Shown here piece by piece: positions 37,700 through 48,931 of a DNA stretch of 64,000 nt. The stretch spans positions 23,934,501 to 23,998,500 of the forward strand of contig AP031353.1 of NCBI GenBank assembly GCA_037833965.1, read 5' to 3'. The notes under the pieces are model-generated. The model made no database searches, was not told the origin of the DNA, and was given only the letters and a program-made list of their open reading frames with translations. Origin of the DNA: Marchantia polymorpha subsp. ruderalis (lineage: Eukaryota; Streptophyta; Marchantiopsida; Marchantiales; Marchantiaceae). Each line of letters opens with the position of its first letter. The first letter of the stretch is position 1. The translations under genes were made by a program, and so were the position numbers.

Positions 37700-38705
37700 G
37701 GGCCATGATGACGGGCGAAGAAAGTCCAGAAGAAGAAGCTCGGGCAGCGCATGAGACCCGCGCTGGATGGGCCGGGCGTGGGGGCGTATACCGGTTCTTA
37801 TGATGACAAGTCGGATATGGGAGCGCGGGCCGCGATTGTGGCCCGCGAGCAGCAGCAGCAGCGACGAGAGGAGAGGAGAGGAGAACGGGGAAGAGAAACC
37901 GTGGAAAGGCAGAAAGGGAGAAAGGCAGGCACGAGACAAAAAGATCGAGACGAGAAAAGATCGACGAATGTGCGAGCAGAGGAGGAGCCGAATTTGCCTT
38001 GTTTCGGGGCCTAGGGAAGCCAGCGCCTGTCCTCGCTCTACTGGCAAAGAAAACGAGCGAAATCGAGGTGGAGAGACGGAGGATTGATTGCTGATTTGTC
38101 TATCTTGAAACAAAGAGGTGGACGGCGAGAGTAGCGGGAGAATCCGGGAGGTGATCGGAGACGAGGACGAGGAGGACGAGGACGAGGAAGTCGGAAGAGG
38201 AGACGGGAGGCGTGGAGAGGGAGGGAGGAAGATTGCGCAATGGCTTCTTGCGGAGGAATCATTGTGTCGGGAGAAAGGAGGAGAGAGGAAGCATTATGAA
38301 CTGGTGTGGGAGAAGGGACGTCGGGAAGCGAGGAGCTTCGGAGAAGAGGTGTTAACCGCTTTGTGCGGTGCTGGTGGTAGAGGACGGGATTACGGTTGGG
38401 AATTCTTGGCGAGGGGAGACTGGACGAGAATGGCTCACAGTTCCCCGAGCTAGCGACGAGGATGGCATTTTGACCCAAGGCCTGCAGTCTCGTTGCTTGC
38501 TTCTGACGACTGGCGAGAAAGAGAAAGAGAAAGAGAGAGGAGTGCGGGAGCGAGAGAGACTGAGATGAGGGAGAGCAGGAGTTGAGGGAGGAAGGGAGGG
38601 AGGAAGGGAGGAAGGGAGGAAGGGAGGGAGGGAGAGTAGGGTTTGATAATTCCCCGAGGGTTCAAGCTGGCATTTGTAAACCTGGCGTTCACGAGTACAG
38701 ACACG
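37700..38705 (+). promoter_or_regulatory. Purine-rich promoter/5' leader of the trihelix gene
   Basis: Strong G+A bias on the plus strand with several open frames rich in Glu, Arg and Gly (for example 38118-38453) that look like leader shadows or upstream ORFs. The stretch ends in a (GGGA/GGAA)n tract at about 38578-38640, shortly before the ATG at 38706. Confidence 0.45.
38578..38640. repeat. GGGA/GGAA purine tract
   Basis: Near-continuous repeat of GGGAGGAA units, all purines on the plus strand, within the trihelix leader. Capable in principle of triplex or G-rich structures. Confidence 0.9.
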
Positions 38706-40771
38706 ATGATTGGGGAGAATCTGGCCATAATGGCGCCCTTGCCATTGCAGGCTTCTCCCACGGTATGTATGTATGGAGGGGACTCGGGAGCAATTGGCCA
38801 CGAGGCTGCTAAATGAAAGAAAGAAAGAAAGAAAGAAATCCAGAAAACGTTGGCTAGATGTTTATTCGGTTCCGGTCTGCAGTGCAGACATTTGCTTTTT
38901 GGATTAAATCGAGACCGATTGAGGGCAGTGGCGGAAGGAGAATTTGCTGCATTTAGATTAAGACGAGCGCGAATAAAAGCTTCTAGTCAAATTACTCGTA
39001 TCTTTCGTGGATGACAAGGGAAAATTCTGTCTTGTAAGTTTCGCCTCTTAGTGTGAACGAGCTGGTTGTTTTATTTCGAGACATCTGAGAAAGATGAGGA
39101 CGAGTCGGAGGGAGAGAGAAGACAGAAGTGTGAACTCTTCTTTTTGCTTGCAAGAAATTCGAACGAGCTTGCCAGAAATTCAATTTCTTTTTGGGCCCTC
39201 TCACCTTCTCAACTCACGCACAGGTTCTTGGTACCGGGGCAGCTCCGGAGTGATTACTGTTTGTGGATGAGGGCACGCCGTTGAAAGTTAGTGGCCTGTG
39301 TGCTTTCTTGCATTTGGTCTGCAGGTGACGGGAGAAATTTCGGCAGTTACTCCCGGGCGCGGACGCCGCAAGGAGGACCGCATCCCGCAATGGGGATATC
39401 ATGAGACCAAGGAATTCATCGCCATCCGAGCCGAGCTCGAGAAAGATTTCACGCAGACCAAGCGCAACAAGACGCTATGGGAACTCATCGCCGGCAAGAT
39501 GAAGGAGAAGGGCTTCCGTCGCAGCGCCGACCAATGCAAGTGCAAGTGGAAGAATCTGGTGAACCGCTACAAGGTCTAACAATCTCCTTTACCGGTCTCG
39601 GTGACTGACAATCTCCCCCGCCCGCTCGCTCGCTCAATTGCGCTCGCTCCCGCCCGCCTGCCTGCTCGCTCGCTCGCCCTCCATTCATTCATTCATTCCT
39701 TCATCTTCAGCCCTTCCTGGCTTGCGGCTCTGCGGCTCTGCTCTCGTGAATTTTTCCAAAAGCCAGCATTGCCGTCTCTTGTTGCGTAGCAGCGATGCCC
39801 CTTGTTGTAGCAGCAGCAGATGATAGCGTCATTTGATTTTCTCTGTCCTTTGCTATTTTTCTAGGGTTTTGATGAGGCGTCCGACTTCTCTCCACTCTCC
39901 CAGTTGTCAGCACGGGTTGATGATGAACTGGCGAGTGAACATTGTGTCATCGTGAGTATTTCAAAGGCTGTCAACAGTGCCAAGACAAGAAGCATAAAAC
40001 TAGATCAGATCGTCGTTCATTTGTTCCGTTGTTCGTTCGTTGAATTGTTTCGATGGGAACCTTGTCCATTCCTCTGCCACTGTCGTCGTCTTCTGCTCTG
40101 TTAGCGTCCGCATGCGCGATCGCTCGCGGTTGCAACAGCAGCCTAACGACAAATGTGTCCGTTTGCGTGGCTCGGGCTGTGCGTCGCTGCAGGGCAAAGA
40201 GACGTCTGAGCCGGACAACGGCCGCCAGTGCGCTTTCTTTGAGGAGCTGGATGCGATTTTCAAAGAACGTGCCAAGAACATGGACAGGCTTCTGCTGGAA
40301 TCCGAGTCGGGGTCGAGGCCGAAGAAGAAAGCCAAGCGCGTGAAGCGCATTCTGGGCGGGGTGAAATCGTCGGACGACGACACGGAGGACGAGGAGGACG
40401 AGGAGGCCGACAGCGAAGACGAGCGCATTGTGAGACGGAAGAAGCGGAAGGCCGACAAGGAGAGGCAGCGGGTGACGGCCGAGAAGTACCGCGCCAACAG
40501 CATGCAGGAGGTTCTCGAGGACTTTTTCCAGCAGCAGCAGCGGGTGGAGGATCAGTGGAGGGAGGGCGTCGAGAGGAGAGAGCACGAGAGGCGGATGAGG
40601 GAGCAGGAGTGGCGGGAGGCCATGGAGAAGCTCGAGCAGGAGCGCCTCCTCCGAGAGCAGGAGTGGCGAGAACGGGAAGACCAGAGGCGTGCGCGAGAAG
40701 AGGCTCGGGCCGAGAAGAGAGACGATCTCTTCGCCGCACTCATAAGCAAGCTCACCCAGCACGATGGCTGA
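38706..40771 (+). CDS. Trihelix transcription factor, GT-3 type
   Basis: Three phase-0 exons: 38706-38762, 39325-39573 and 40193-40771, giving 294 residues. Intron 2 has donor AAG|GTCTAAC, weaker than usual. The trihelix DNA-binding domain spans about residues 38-115 with the three spaced tryptophans W42, W71 and W94 (IPQWGYHETKEF, NKTLWELIAGKM, CKCKWKNLVNRYK). An acidic stretch (DDDTEDEEDEEADSEDE) and a basic KKRK segment follow, then a long charged coiled coil from VLEDFFQQQQRVEDQWREG to EKRDDLFAALISKLT, which matches the C-terminus of the GT-3a/GT-3b clade. It should bind GT-elements in light- or stress-responsive promoters as a dimer. The start exon was chosen because it splices in frame with the second exon and has no upstream in-frame competitor. 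Confidence 0.9.
38815..38838. repeat. (GAAA)n microsatellite in trihelix intron 1
   Basis: Six GAAA units, about 50 bases after the intron 1 donor at 38763. Confidence 0.9.
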
Positions 40772-41165
40772 TGCCTCCCCCTCCCCTCCTCCCTCCCTCC
40801 ACACACGTTAGCACCACCACGAGACCCGCGCGTCTCCATCATTTTGGCGGAATTTGACAGCAGAAGTACTCGACCAGATGTTGTTCCCAGCCAGTTTCGG
40901 GCCACCGTTCGACGAGCAGTGCTACGACCCTCCTTGAACGAAGTTCCAAGTCGTTAAGGCGCAAGGCTACAATAATCTTCGTGGAGTGATTCTAAATTTA
41001 CTTTAAGCAATTGTACAGAGCACACTGAATCTGAGCTATAGTGGGATTCGATCCTGACGTAAGAAGAAGAAGCTGAAGATGAAGAGGAAGAACCGGCATT
41101 CGATGATTGTAGTAAATTATCAGACTCGGGATGTGATTTGAAAATCCCCGGATCACCGTCATCCC

Positions 41166-41171
41166 AATAAA
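41166..41171 (+). terminator. Candidate polyadenylation signal (AATAAA)
   Basis: AATAAA about 395 bases after the trihelix stop codon. Position is reasonable for its 3' end; six-base match only. Confidence 0.35.
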
Positions 41172-42956
41172 ATTCAAAGTCAGTTCACAGATGATTATTC
41201 TTTCTTATGAGAAAATGAGCGTCGAGGATCATTCTGTGGGACTATGATGCAACAAAGAATGTAAGACAACTCATATAATTTCGGTTTCTCTGACTGGACG
41301 ATGAATCCAAGGCTGCATGATAATTTTCGCAGGGGAAGGATGCTCTGGATTGTGGGTACAACTTGGACAACCTGATTAGTTCAGAACGTCACCTGCTGAT
41401 GTCATGCACTTGTACGGCGACCTCGAGGCACGGAGTAGCGCAGATCTTCTTCCAGCTCTCCATCCGATCTACCGTACCATCGACATCTGAGCGCGCGTCT
41501 GCCACTTGTATTTCACCGAGATCTTGCAGAGCCCCACGGCCGTTGCCCATGGTTTCAATAGACAATGCTCCCTGTTTCATAGAGTTTGACTTCAGCTGTG
41601 AAACGAACACAAGTGACAGAATCGGAGAGGAAAGGCTGGCAAGCACAACCCCAGCACACCCTGTGACAGTTGGAGCAATTTTCGTTTCCTGCATACTGAA
41701 GAATTTATGTGGCCTTGGTGAACAAGAGAGGAATGTTCCCATACTATCATGGATTTCATATTTTCTCCTGCAGTTCAATCTCCGGTCAACAAACCACTGC
41801 AAAGCAAAGTAAGACCTTACGCGTTAACACGTCACAAGAGCAGGCGGGTTTCAAGCCCCTTTCACGCATTTCTGCATAATTTCTTCAAGACCTAGGACCT
41901 CGCTCTGCATCGGTCTTGTGAAGTAAAAAAGTGCGAAGTTTGCATCTCCGTCTACAAGACTCGCAAGTCTCTGTGACGCGACCAAGTTTATCAGCTACTT
42001 TCTCCTTGGAAGAGATTTATCATCGGATTTAAGGTTAAAGTCTTAGAAAATTCCAAAGCCTAAAATATGCGAGTAATTACTACAAAATTTATCAATACAA
42101 TACTGCAGGGATCTGCAAGGATTAGGAGTATGCCCACTGCCAGTCCAGACAAAAACTGCACTCCGTTGTCATATCAAGAAGTCCCGACGCAATCATCTCT
42201 GAATATACGTTATTCATTTGGTAAAACTGACTAGTTTCAGGCGGCTTGAATGCGTAGCTCTCTGGAAAAAACTAGGGACATAGAAAGCGTCAAAATGGAG
42301 GACGAAATCGTTCCTTGTTTTAGCAGAACTTACCTCAATAGTGTTGCCTAGAAAAGTTGGAGTATAGGATGTCCGATCGATTGAGCTCGCACTAACCTTC
42401 AAAATTCATGGAGCTGCATTGGTGACAGATGCTTCACCATTAATGATCCCGTTGGAGCAGATTACTAATGGGCCTTGCTGCATGCCATGGTAGCGAGCTG
42501 CTACACTAGCTTCATGCCAGACACATTTCCCAACATTTCTGAGAATATAAGAGAGGAAAGGCTGGAAACGTACAATCTGGCGTGGACCACAAACGCACTT
42601 GGTCTTTGAAACCTCACGTAAAACGGCAATCAGTTCTGGAACGACTGGAAAAAAGGCTGTGTTTTTTAGTGTTCGAAACGTAGGAAAGCTGACTATAAAA
42701 CAATGCCGGGAAGGTTGAGTAAAAGCAGTTGCCAGTAGAGATGTTTTGGTGCAGCGACTTTTAGAGTGACGGGCGATTATTGGGAAATGAAAGCCACATT
42801 CTAAAATATTTGTATTCAGCCAAACTGAGAATGTATCCTAATAGTATCAGATATATCTAATCCAACATATCGCATTCCAGCGCTACGCAGTATCCATTTC
42901 AAAGCAGACTGTACAAGTGACTTTCCGTTCATCATAAATTAAGAACATATTTCCGC

Positions 42957-43001
42957 TGAACTCTGACGAGAGAATTGACGAGCTTCACTCGTCAGAGTTC
43001 A
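42957..43001. repeat. Perfect 14-bp inverted repeat
   Basis: TGAACTCTGACGAG at 42957-42970 is exactly complementary to CTCGTCAGAGTTCA at 42988-43001, with a 17-base loop. It could form a hairpin; no gene context explains it. Confidence 0.85.
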
Positions 43002-43708
43002 AAGGTTCTCGGAAATACTTGTAGTGCATGCTCAACAAAATAGCATTGAGGTGTTAAGACCTTTGCAAGCGCAAATCATATAATCGGTACGTCAGTCAGT
43101 AAATGAGAATGAAGGTCTGGCTTTGAACATAACGTTGACAATCCAGTGTCGTATCCGTACATTCATTCAGTGTCGTTAAGTCTACTTTTGGAGATAGAGA
43201 GCACCCCTTCTTTCATGAACTTGAGATAGAAGCCGAAGGATGTATTTTGATCGGAGTTGTGACTTGTGTGCACACGATGGACCTCCGATATACATTGTAG
43301 GAAGGTGCAAGACAGTCTAATAATACAGTAACTATTGATTTCTTAGTACGTGGAAGTGTAGTGTAAAAATCGCGGAGCAGGACGGACCAGAGGACGTTGA
43401 ACTAAAAATGCCTTGACAATGGGATATTCAGAATTGAGGCAATGATGAACATTCTTGAGAGCGAAACTGCTCTAAGATTTGTAGAGGGACATCCAAACTG
43501 GACGACAGACATTGGCAACAGTAAAACAGTAGAACTGCATGACTCTTATTATCGCTGCATATGTCTCTGGAAGGTCAAGAAAGACGACGGTTATAGCGAC
43601 GATTATTTTGCACACTTCACATATACTGGACATTGTAAGAAGTTGTTTGACGATGTTAAAAGTAAGCCCACAGGGGGACCAGCGCAAAAGAGAGGGGCTA
43701 GCGAGTTT

Positions 43709-43780
43709 TGAACTCGACGTGAATCGAACACGCAACCTTCTGATCTGGAGTCAGACGCGCTACCATTGCGCCACGAATCC
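43709..43780 (-). tRNA. tRNA-Trp (CCA), copy 1
   Basis: Minus-strand 72-nt cloverleaf beginning GGATTCG and ending CGAGTTCA. The acceptor stem pairs with two G-T wobbles. Box A (TGGCGCAATGG) and box B (GGTTGCGTGTTCGATTC) are intact. The anticodon CCA (reverse complement of TGG at 43746-43748) sits in loop CTCCAGA. CCA is not encoded, as expected in eukaryotes. A TTTT pol III terminator follows on the minus strand (AAAA at 43686-43689). It is of the conserved plant nuclear tRNA-Trp form. Confidence 0.96.
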
Positions 43781-43897
43781 CCGATAACACAATCCTCGGC
43801 TCAAACAATTTGTTTTTAAAAAAATACTACAATATGGTGTTTCGATTCGTTTAAAAGTTGTAAGGGAGGACAAAAGGTTTCCAGGATGTGCGAGTTT

Positions 43898-43969
43898 TGA
43901 ACTCGACGTGAATCGAACACGCAACCTTCTGATCTGGAGTCAGACGCGCTACCATTGCGCCACGAATCC
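43898..43969 (-). tRNA. tRNA-Trp (CCA), copy 2
   Basis: Identical over all 72 nt to the copy 189 bases away, same strand, anticodon at 43935-43937. A minus-strand TTTT terminator is given by AAAA near 43872-43875. The sequences between and beyond the genes are unrelated apart from a few bases of flank, so identity reflects gene conversion, recent duplication or selection. Confidence 0.96.
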
Positions 43970-46900
43970 TCGGGTGAATTTTTAAAAAGAATTCAAACTA
44001 TTGAATATAAAACATTATTTTATCAGTACATACATCCGGGAACTCCATAGCCTCTCCTACAAAAGTAGATTCGCAATATACCTCCATCAAGATGCTTGTG
44101 AAAACCACTCATCCCATCTCTTTTTGTGTTCATCTCATTCCACTGTGCAAGATTCGAAACAAACCTCGCACTTTAAATCAAGAAGGGGGGCCACATGGAT
44201 ATAAAAACCTATAGGAAGACTCCATCAAGAAAATTAAAATCCAGACATGTCCTTGCTGTGTAATTTTAAAGGAGAAAAGAGCAGAGAATGCTGTGAGACA
44301 CCTACAGGGTCGAGCATTTCCTTCTTCCTTGCATAGCTACAGTCCCTCTAGATATGAAGTTTAGAAATGCCCACCTATAATTTACGGTTTCCTGGTAGAA
44401 ATCATAACATGTCTGAATTGAGAACAGACTTAAACTTCGAGGCCTTGCATTCTGCTGCTGCATTTTTTAACAGCTACAATAATAGATACCTTCCTCCACT
44501 AACTCAGGTTCTGCTCTACATATATTCTCTGCTGCAGTGACTTATCGTAATCACCAGCAAAGGGGAGAGTGTGCGACTTGACCTGCTGTTCCGAGCTAGA
44601 CGGCATTACTTAGTTCATCACAATTCACAAATGACCGTGTGATGATACACTATGCTTGTCGAGAGCTATGACGTAAGAAAGTTACATGACTCTTTGCAGA
44701 AGCATGAGTGAGGGAGAGAACTGACGCGTGTGTACAAACAGAAAAGATGTGGTGGAAGATACAGAAAATCAGGAGCAGTAGTTCCCACACCCATCTTCGA
44801 GACTTTGGCAGCAGCCACCGTCATCACCCAGCAGTAACAGAATCCATGGGTCATGCCATGGGTCAAGTGATTCTCTCCTAAATAGTCAAGATTTGTTGCG
44901 TCAAAGATAGCGATAGCGATTCGACCAGTTAATTCAGTGAAACAGCAAGAGAAATCACTCGTTCCTTAAGCGAAAAGCAAGATCAGATCAATGATAAAAA
45001 ACACTGCATGATGTCTCCTGTGACCGGACAAAAAATACCCTCCGCCGCAGCCGCAGCAGCAGCAACCATGCTTTCAACGCACTGTACAAAGATTTTATGA
45101 GATGCCATATAAAACTCCAGCAAGAGATGCAGCAAGCGTCTTTACCACACCAGCTTCGAACTACCTTAGGACACAATACCTCACACAAATTGCGCGAAAG
45201 CTATCGCACAATCTGTCACCGAAGCTTCCAAGCACTTCGCTCCCCATCTTAACACAAAATCCGCGAAACTCAATCCTTCCACCAAAGAGCCTACTGGGGA
45301 AAATAACAAGATAACAGGTTATTGTCATCGGTCTTCAGTCATCTTCTGTTCATCTCGTGGATCTTCCACTCGAAGAGACTTACCGATAAGCCATCCACAA
45401 ATTGTGCACACACCGCGGCTCTAACGAACTCACATTCGCATGGCGCCGAGGGCAATGGGCAGCAGCGCCATCCCGTCTAGTTCTTGCGTGCGCAAGAACT
45501 CTTGTTCGAACTCTCCCTCTCCCTCTCCCCGCGTTTTCAACTCCCACGTCCGCGCATCTACATCCGCGCCCGCAAGAGCAGACGCGCCACGGTTTTGTCG
45601 TGTCCTGGAAGGTGCCCGGCGGGCAGCCGTGACTTCGTGCAAGAACGAAACGACAAAATAGTTCCGGCCCTGCGCTGCTTCCGAGAACCGGCGTGCAGCC
45701 GTAAACGAACCACGGACTGACGGACAGGCTAGCTGGATGTCGAGTTCTGCAATTGCCGTAAATGGATACACAGCTTTGCGGTGGATGTACGCATAGAAAC
45801 GATAAAAGCTACATAAGTCAGTCCATTCTGCTTCCTAGAAATAATATGTGAGATATTGTTCTGCTCATGATCATGCCTCTCGACGTTAGCTCTAATCTCG
45901 ATCTCTCCGTTAGCAAACAATTTCCTCAGATTGCTCCTGTTTCACTATCCACGTTGTCGTCGTCCGCACAAAATTGAATCAAAAAGGCTTAAATAGATGC
46001 CGAGGTCCTGATGGTGTAAGGTTTGGTATTGTACTGGGTATTCAGTAGGTTGGGTGTGGAATTTGTAGTGTAGTAGATTGGGGTATTGCGGAGCTATTGA
46101 GGATGCAGCATTTTTGTCGGTATGGAAGTGTTGTGATTGCTTCAACGTAAGTTTTGTACCGCTTCTACTCTGGACGAATCAGATAGGTCACTGATTCTAT
46201 CGTGTGCCGAGATGTGGAGACGTGAGATGTTAGTGCATCTCGATTTGGAGCTGGAAGATGGGAGGACCACCAACTGAGCCTAATTTACCGCACTGGGTAT
46301 TAAGAAGTAGCTAAAATTGGAGAAACCCATGAAGGCAGAATGGGCTGATCTTTTGACGTTGTTTGAGGTATTTTTGTGTTGTTCCAGGTGCCAGCATCAT
46401 CATCGATGCTAGCAGTGGGAGAGCCAATCTTTGACCTGCAGACAACAGTTTCCGGACTTCCGATAGAGAAGCGTCGAGCCTGGATTCATATCCGCAACCA
46501 TTAGGGGCAATGAAGTGGGACTCGTTGGTGTTAGCTAGTGATCCACGTGACTCGGAATACTCTTTACGACTACGGTATTCAAATTCCACCTTGTCGTTCG
46601 AAACTTGAGGGTCGGAATCCACATGTCTACGGAAAATGTCGACGACCTGCTGCAAACACCCTCGTCCACGAGTAAGAGAAGTGAACTTGACAGTCCACCT
46701 TCCACAGCTTAATTCTATCCATTCCGTTGCTGCAGAGACGAGCATTAAACTGGATAGATTGCAGAGTTACGAATAGTTTAGGACCAAATATGAAGCTTCA
46801 ATTAAGAACCCCGCCTGTTCGTCCAGCGGCCCCTGTCGAGAGGATAGGTTTGGTCGTGGGGAGGATCAATAATGGTGCATCATCAAAATGAGCCAAACCC

Positions 46901-48931
46901 CGAGGTCCCAGCCAAGCGAACGCTGGTTGTCATTCCGACGAGCAACACAAATCACAATTTAATTTGGACGTTTAGGCTGTGGTTCTGTAAAAGCCTTCTA
47001 TTGGAATGGGATGTTTCTGTGAAAGGTGGCATTAATTAATTTAAGGGGTGTCTTTTACATCGTCAAGGCGTGACCCGTTGAATGCACATGCGCATGTTTA
47101 GTGCCTGGAAGTGGTTCTGGGTTTGAAGTGCACTTCTAGGCACAGCTTGCGCATTTATCGACTCGAACTCACTTCAGCACAAACTGGTAATAACATTGAG
47201 GACACACAGCTTCTCACGTACAATCCCACGTGAATTGGTGACACTGTATTAGACATCGAGGAGAGTCACGAGACGCAGTGAGTCATGATCGGGGATTGTA
47301 TTACTCCCAGAGGCACACACATTCCCCATTCCCGATGGGTTTTCGGCTGAAACGATCAGGTACATCACTTTGACGAGTGGGATATACAAGCTTCTTCACC
47401 GTCTGAGTTCACGGGCAATTCGGGCTCCGGAATCTGTTCCTCCCGTTGACCATAAGAAATCCCCTGCTGACTAGTCGTGGATCCACCTCCCAGTGAGAAA
47501 GGTTGGCAGATACCTTACCCGACTCCACAGCAGACAATTCATGTCAATGCAAATGCAAAAGGTGGTCAGTGTTGAGACGGTTATCCTCGAACTGGTTACA
47601 TTCCTTCATTCTTATGTTACTTCAGTCGTATTCTCATATAACACAGACTGCACTTTCGTTCAATTATGCAACATGACCGCCCCAACGTCTCCAAAATCAC
47701 ACATGATACAAGAGCAAACAGTCAATGTCCTCGTATGTGCTTGAACGACTGGCGTTGAGAACAACTTTAAGTCACATACGGAGATAATAATCGACAGAAA
47801 ACTCGGGCCCAGCTTAAGATCATTGTTGATCGAATTAGCATCACACCACAATTCTGAGTGACAAGCTTCCACATTGAGGCAACGGTAAACATGTCACTGA
47901 CGGCATCGCAGGGCATCCTTTGTGGACAATTCACTAATAATGCATACATTGCAGGTTCTTAGTTCTTGCTCACTAAAATACGGTTTGTCAACAAGAGCTG
48001 TCACGCACTGTCTTACAGGAGAGAAGGACAACCACACGAAACATTAAAAAAAAAGACGGAAATAACAGTGACACCTTAAAGGACCAAGATAGAAATTCAC
48101 CGTGGGTCAAGGTGTAAAGTAGTCAAGGTAAGGCTGCGATACATGCACCCAGAGCAAAACTTCGACCAATTAAAATAAGATTGTTTTCTCGAAAACAGGT
48201 GCTGCTGATAGATAGTCCATCCAGGAAAGCACTCCGGGTTAACATGAAAATGATAAAAACCACCTGGACTCCTTTACAGTCATCTTCACGAGGAGCATTT
48301 CCTCTCGCAACTATCCCTTGCCTTGAAGAGGCCCCTTCAACTGAGTCCTGCAATTTGAAGAGGCCGTTTATTCTCACCAACTATACTCATGCACTTCAGA
48401 TCGTGGAGATTAAGAGAAACGAGAAGATAATACATCATAAGAGCAAAATGCATGACCGAGGGCTAACCTTAACAGAGGCACTGCTATTGAGCTCCGCATT
48501 GAGACTAATTAGATCGCACACAACAGAATTTGTTGATTGCGTGCGTGCTGTGTAAAAGGATGGAGGAGAAGGGCTTGGGCCCTCGAGTCCCTTAGAATAC
48601 AGGCTGCTAGCCACTGTCGCTTGATGCCAAAATAAGTATGGGCAACTTAACTTTTACGGACTTTCCATGAAATGGACTTTTCATGAGATGGTAATTTGAG
48701 TAATCACGAATCATTGGCGACAACTTCAGTGCAGCTCAATTGTTTCAAGTCCGAACAGACATCCCTAAATATATGTGATTCGAGGGATCCCTGCTTCAAT
48801 TGGTGAACGCATAAATTTTTACAAATACCTCTACCTTGACTAAGAAGAACAATTCACATTGAGGGTGTGGTGAACACTCCAGCCTAAACCTGGGGGCAAG
48901 TGGAATCTAATTGTACAACTCCAGGCATCCA
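43970..48931. other. Unassigned region between tRNA genes and RING gene
   Basis: No gene recognised. There is a short GC- and CT-rich island at about 45430-45720, possibly a promoter/leader, with no recognisable gene attached, and an orphan frame on the minus strand at 46311-46745. Confidence 0.4.
46311..46745 (-). CDS. Hypothetical orphan open frame (144 aa)
   Basis: An ATG-initiated frame of 144 codons on the minus strand in a region with no other gene. It is mixed in composition, without repeats, and has a Leu/Met-rich hydrophobic patch near the C-terminus (LALPLLASMMMLAP). No family was recognised and no partner exon could be assigned. It may be a chance frame. Confidence 0.2.
   Translation of the reverse strand: MLVSAATEWIELSCGRWTVKFTSLTRGRGCLQQVVDIFRRHVDSDPQVSNDKVEFEYRSRKEYSESRGSLANTNESHFIAPNGCGYESRLDASLSEVRKLLSAGQRLALPLLASMMMLAPGTTQKYLKQRQKISPFCLHGFLQF

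Larger units (their letters stand above)
40772..43708. other. Trihelix 3' flank and unassigned DNA
   Basis: AATAAA at 41166-41171 could end the trihelix transcript. Beyond it, minus-strand open stretches at 41389-41802 (137 codons, after a good acceptor TTTGCTTTGCAG) and about 42425-42659 look coding-like but match no family I know, and no consistent splice path joins them. A 14-bp inverted repeat lies at 42957-43001. Confidence 0.4.

Noticed and set aside
39971..40804. 277-codon minus-strand frame, Leu-rich
   Set aside because: Antisense of the Glu/Arg-rich coiled coil of the trihelix factor, which mirrors into Leu/Pro/Ser codons.
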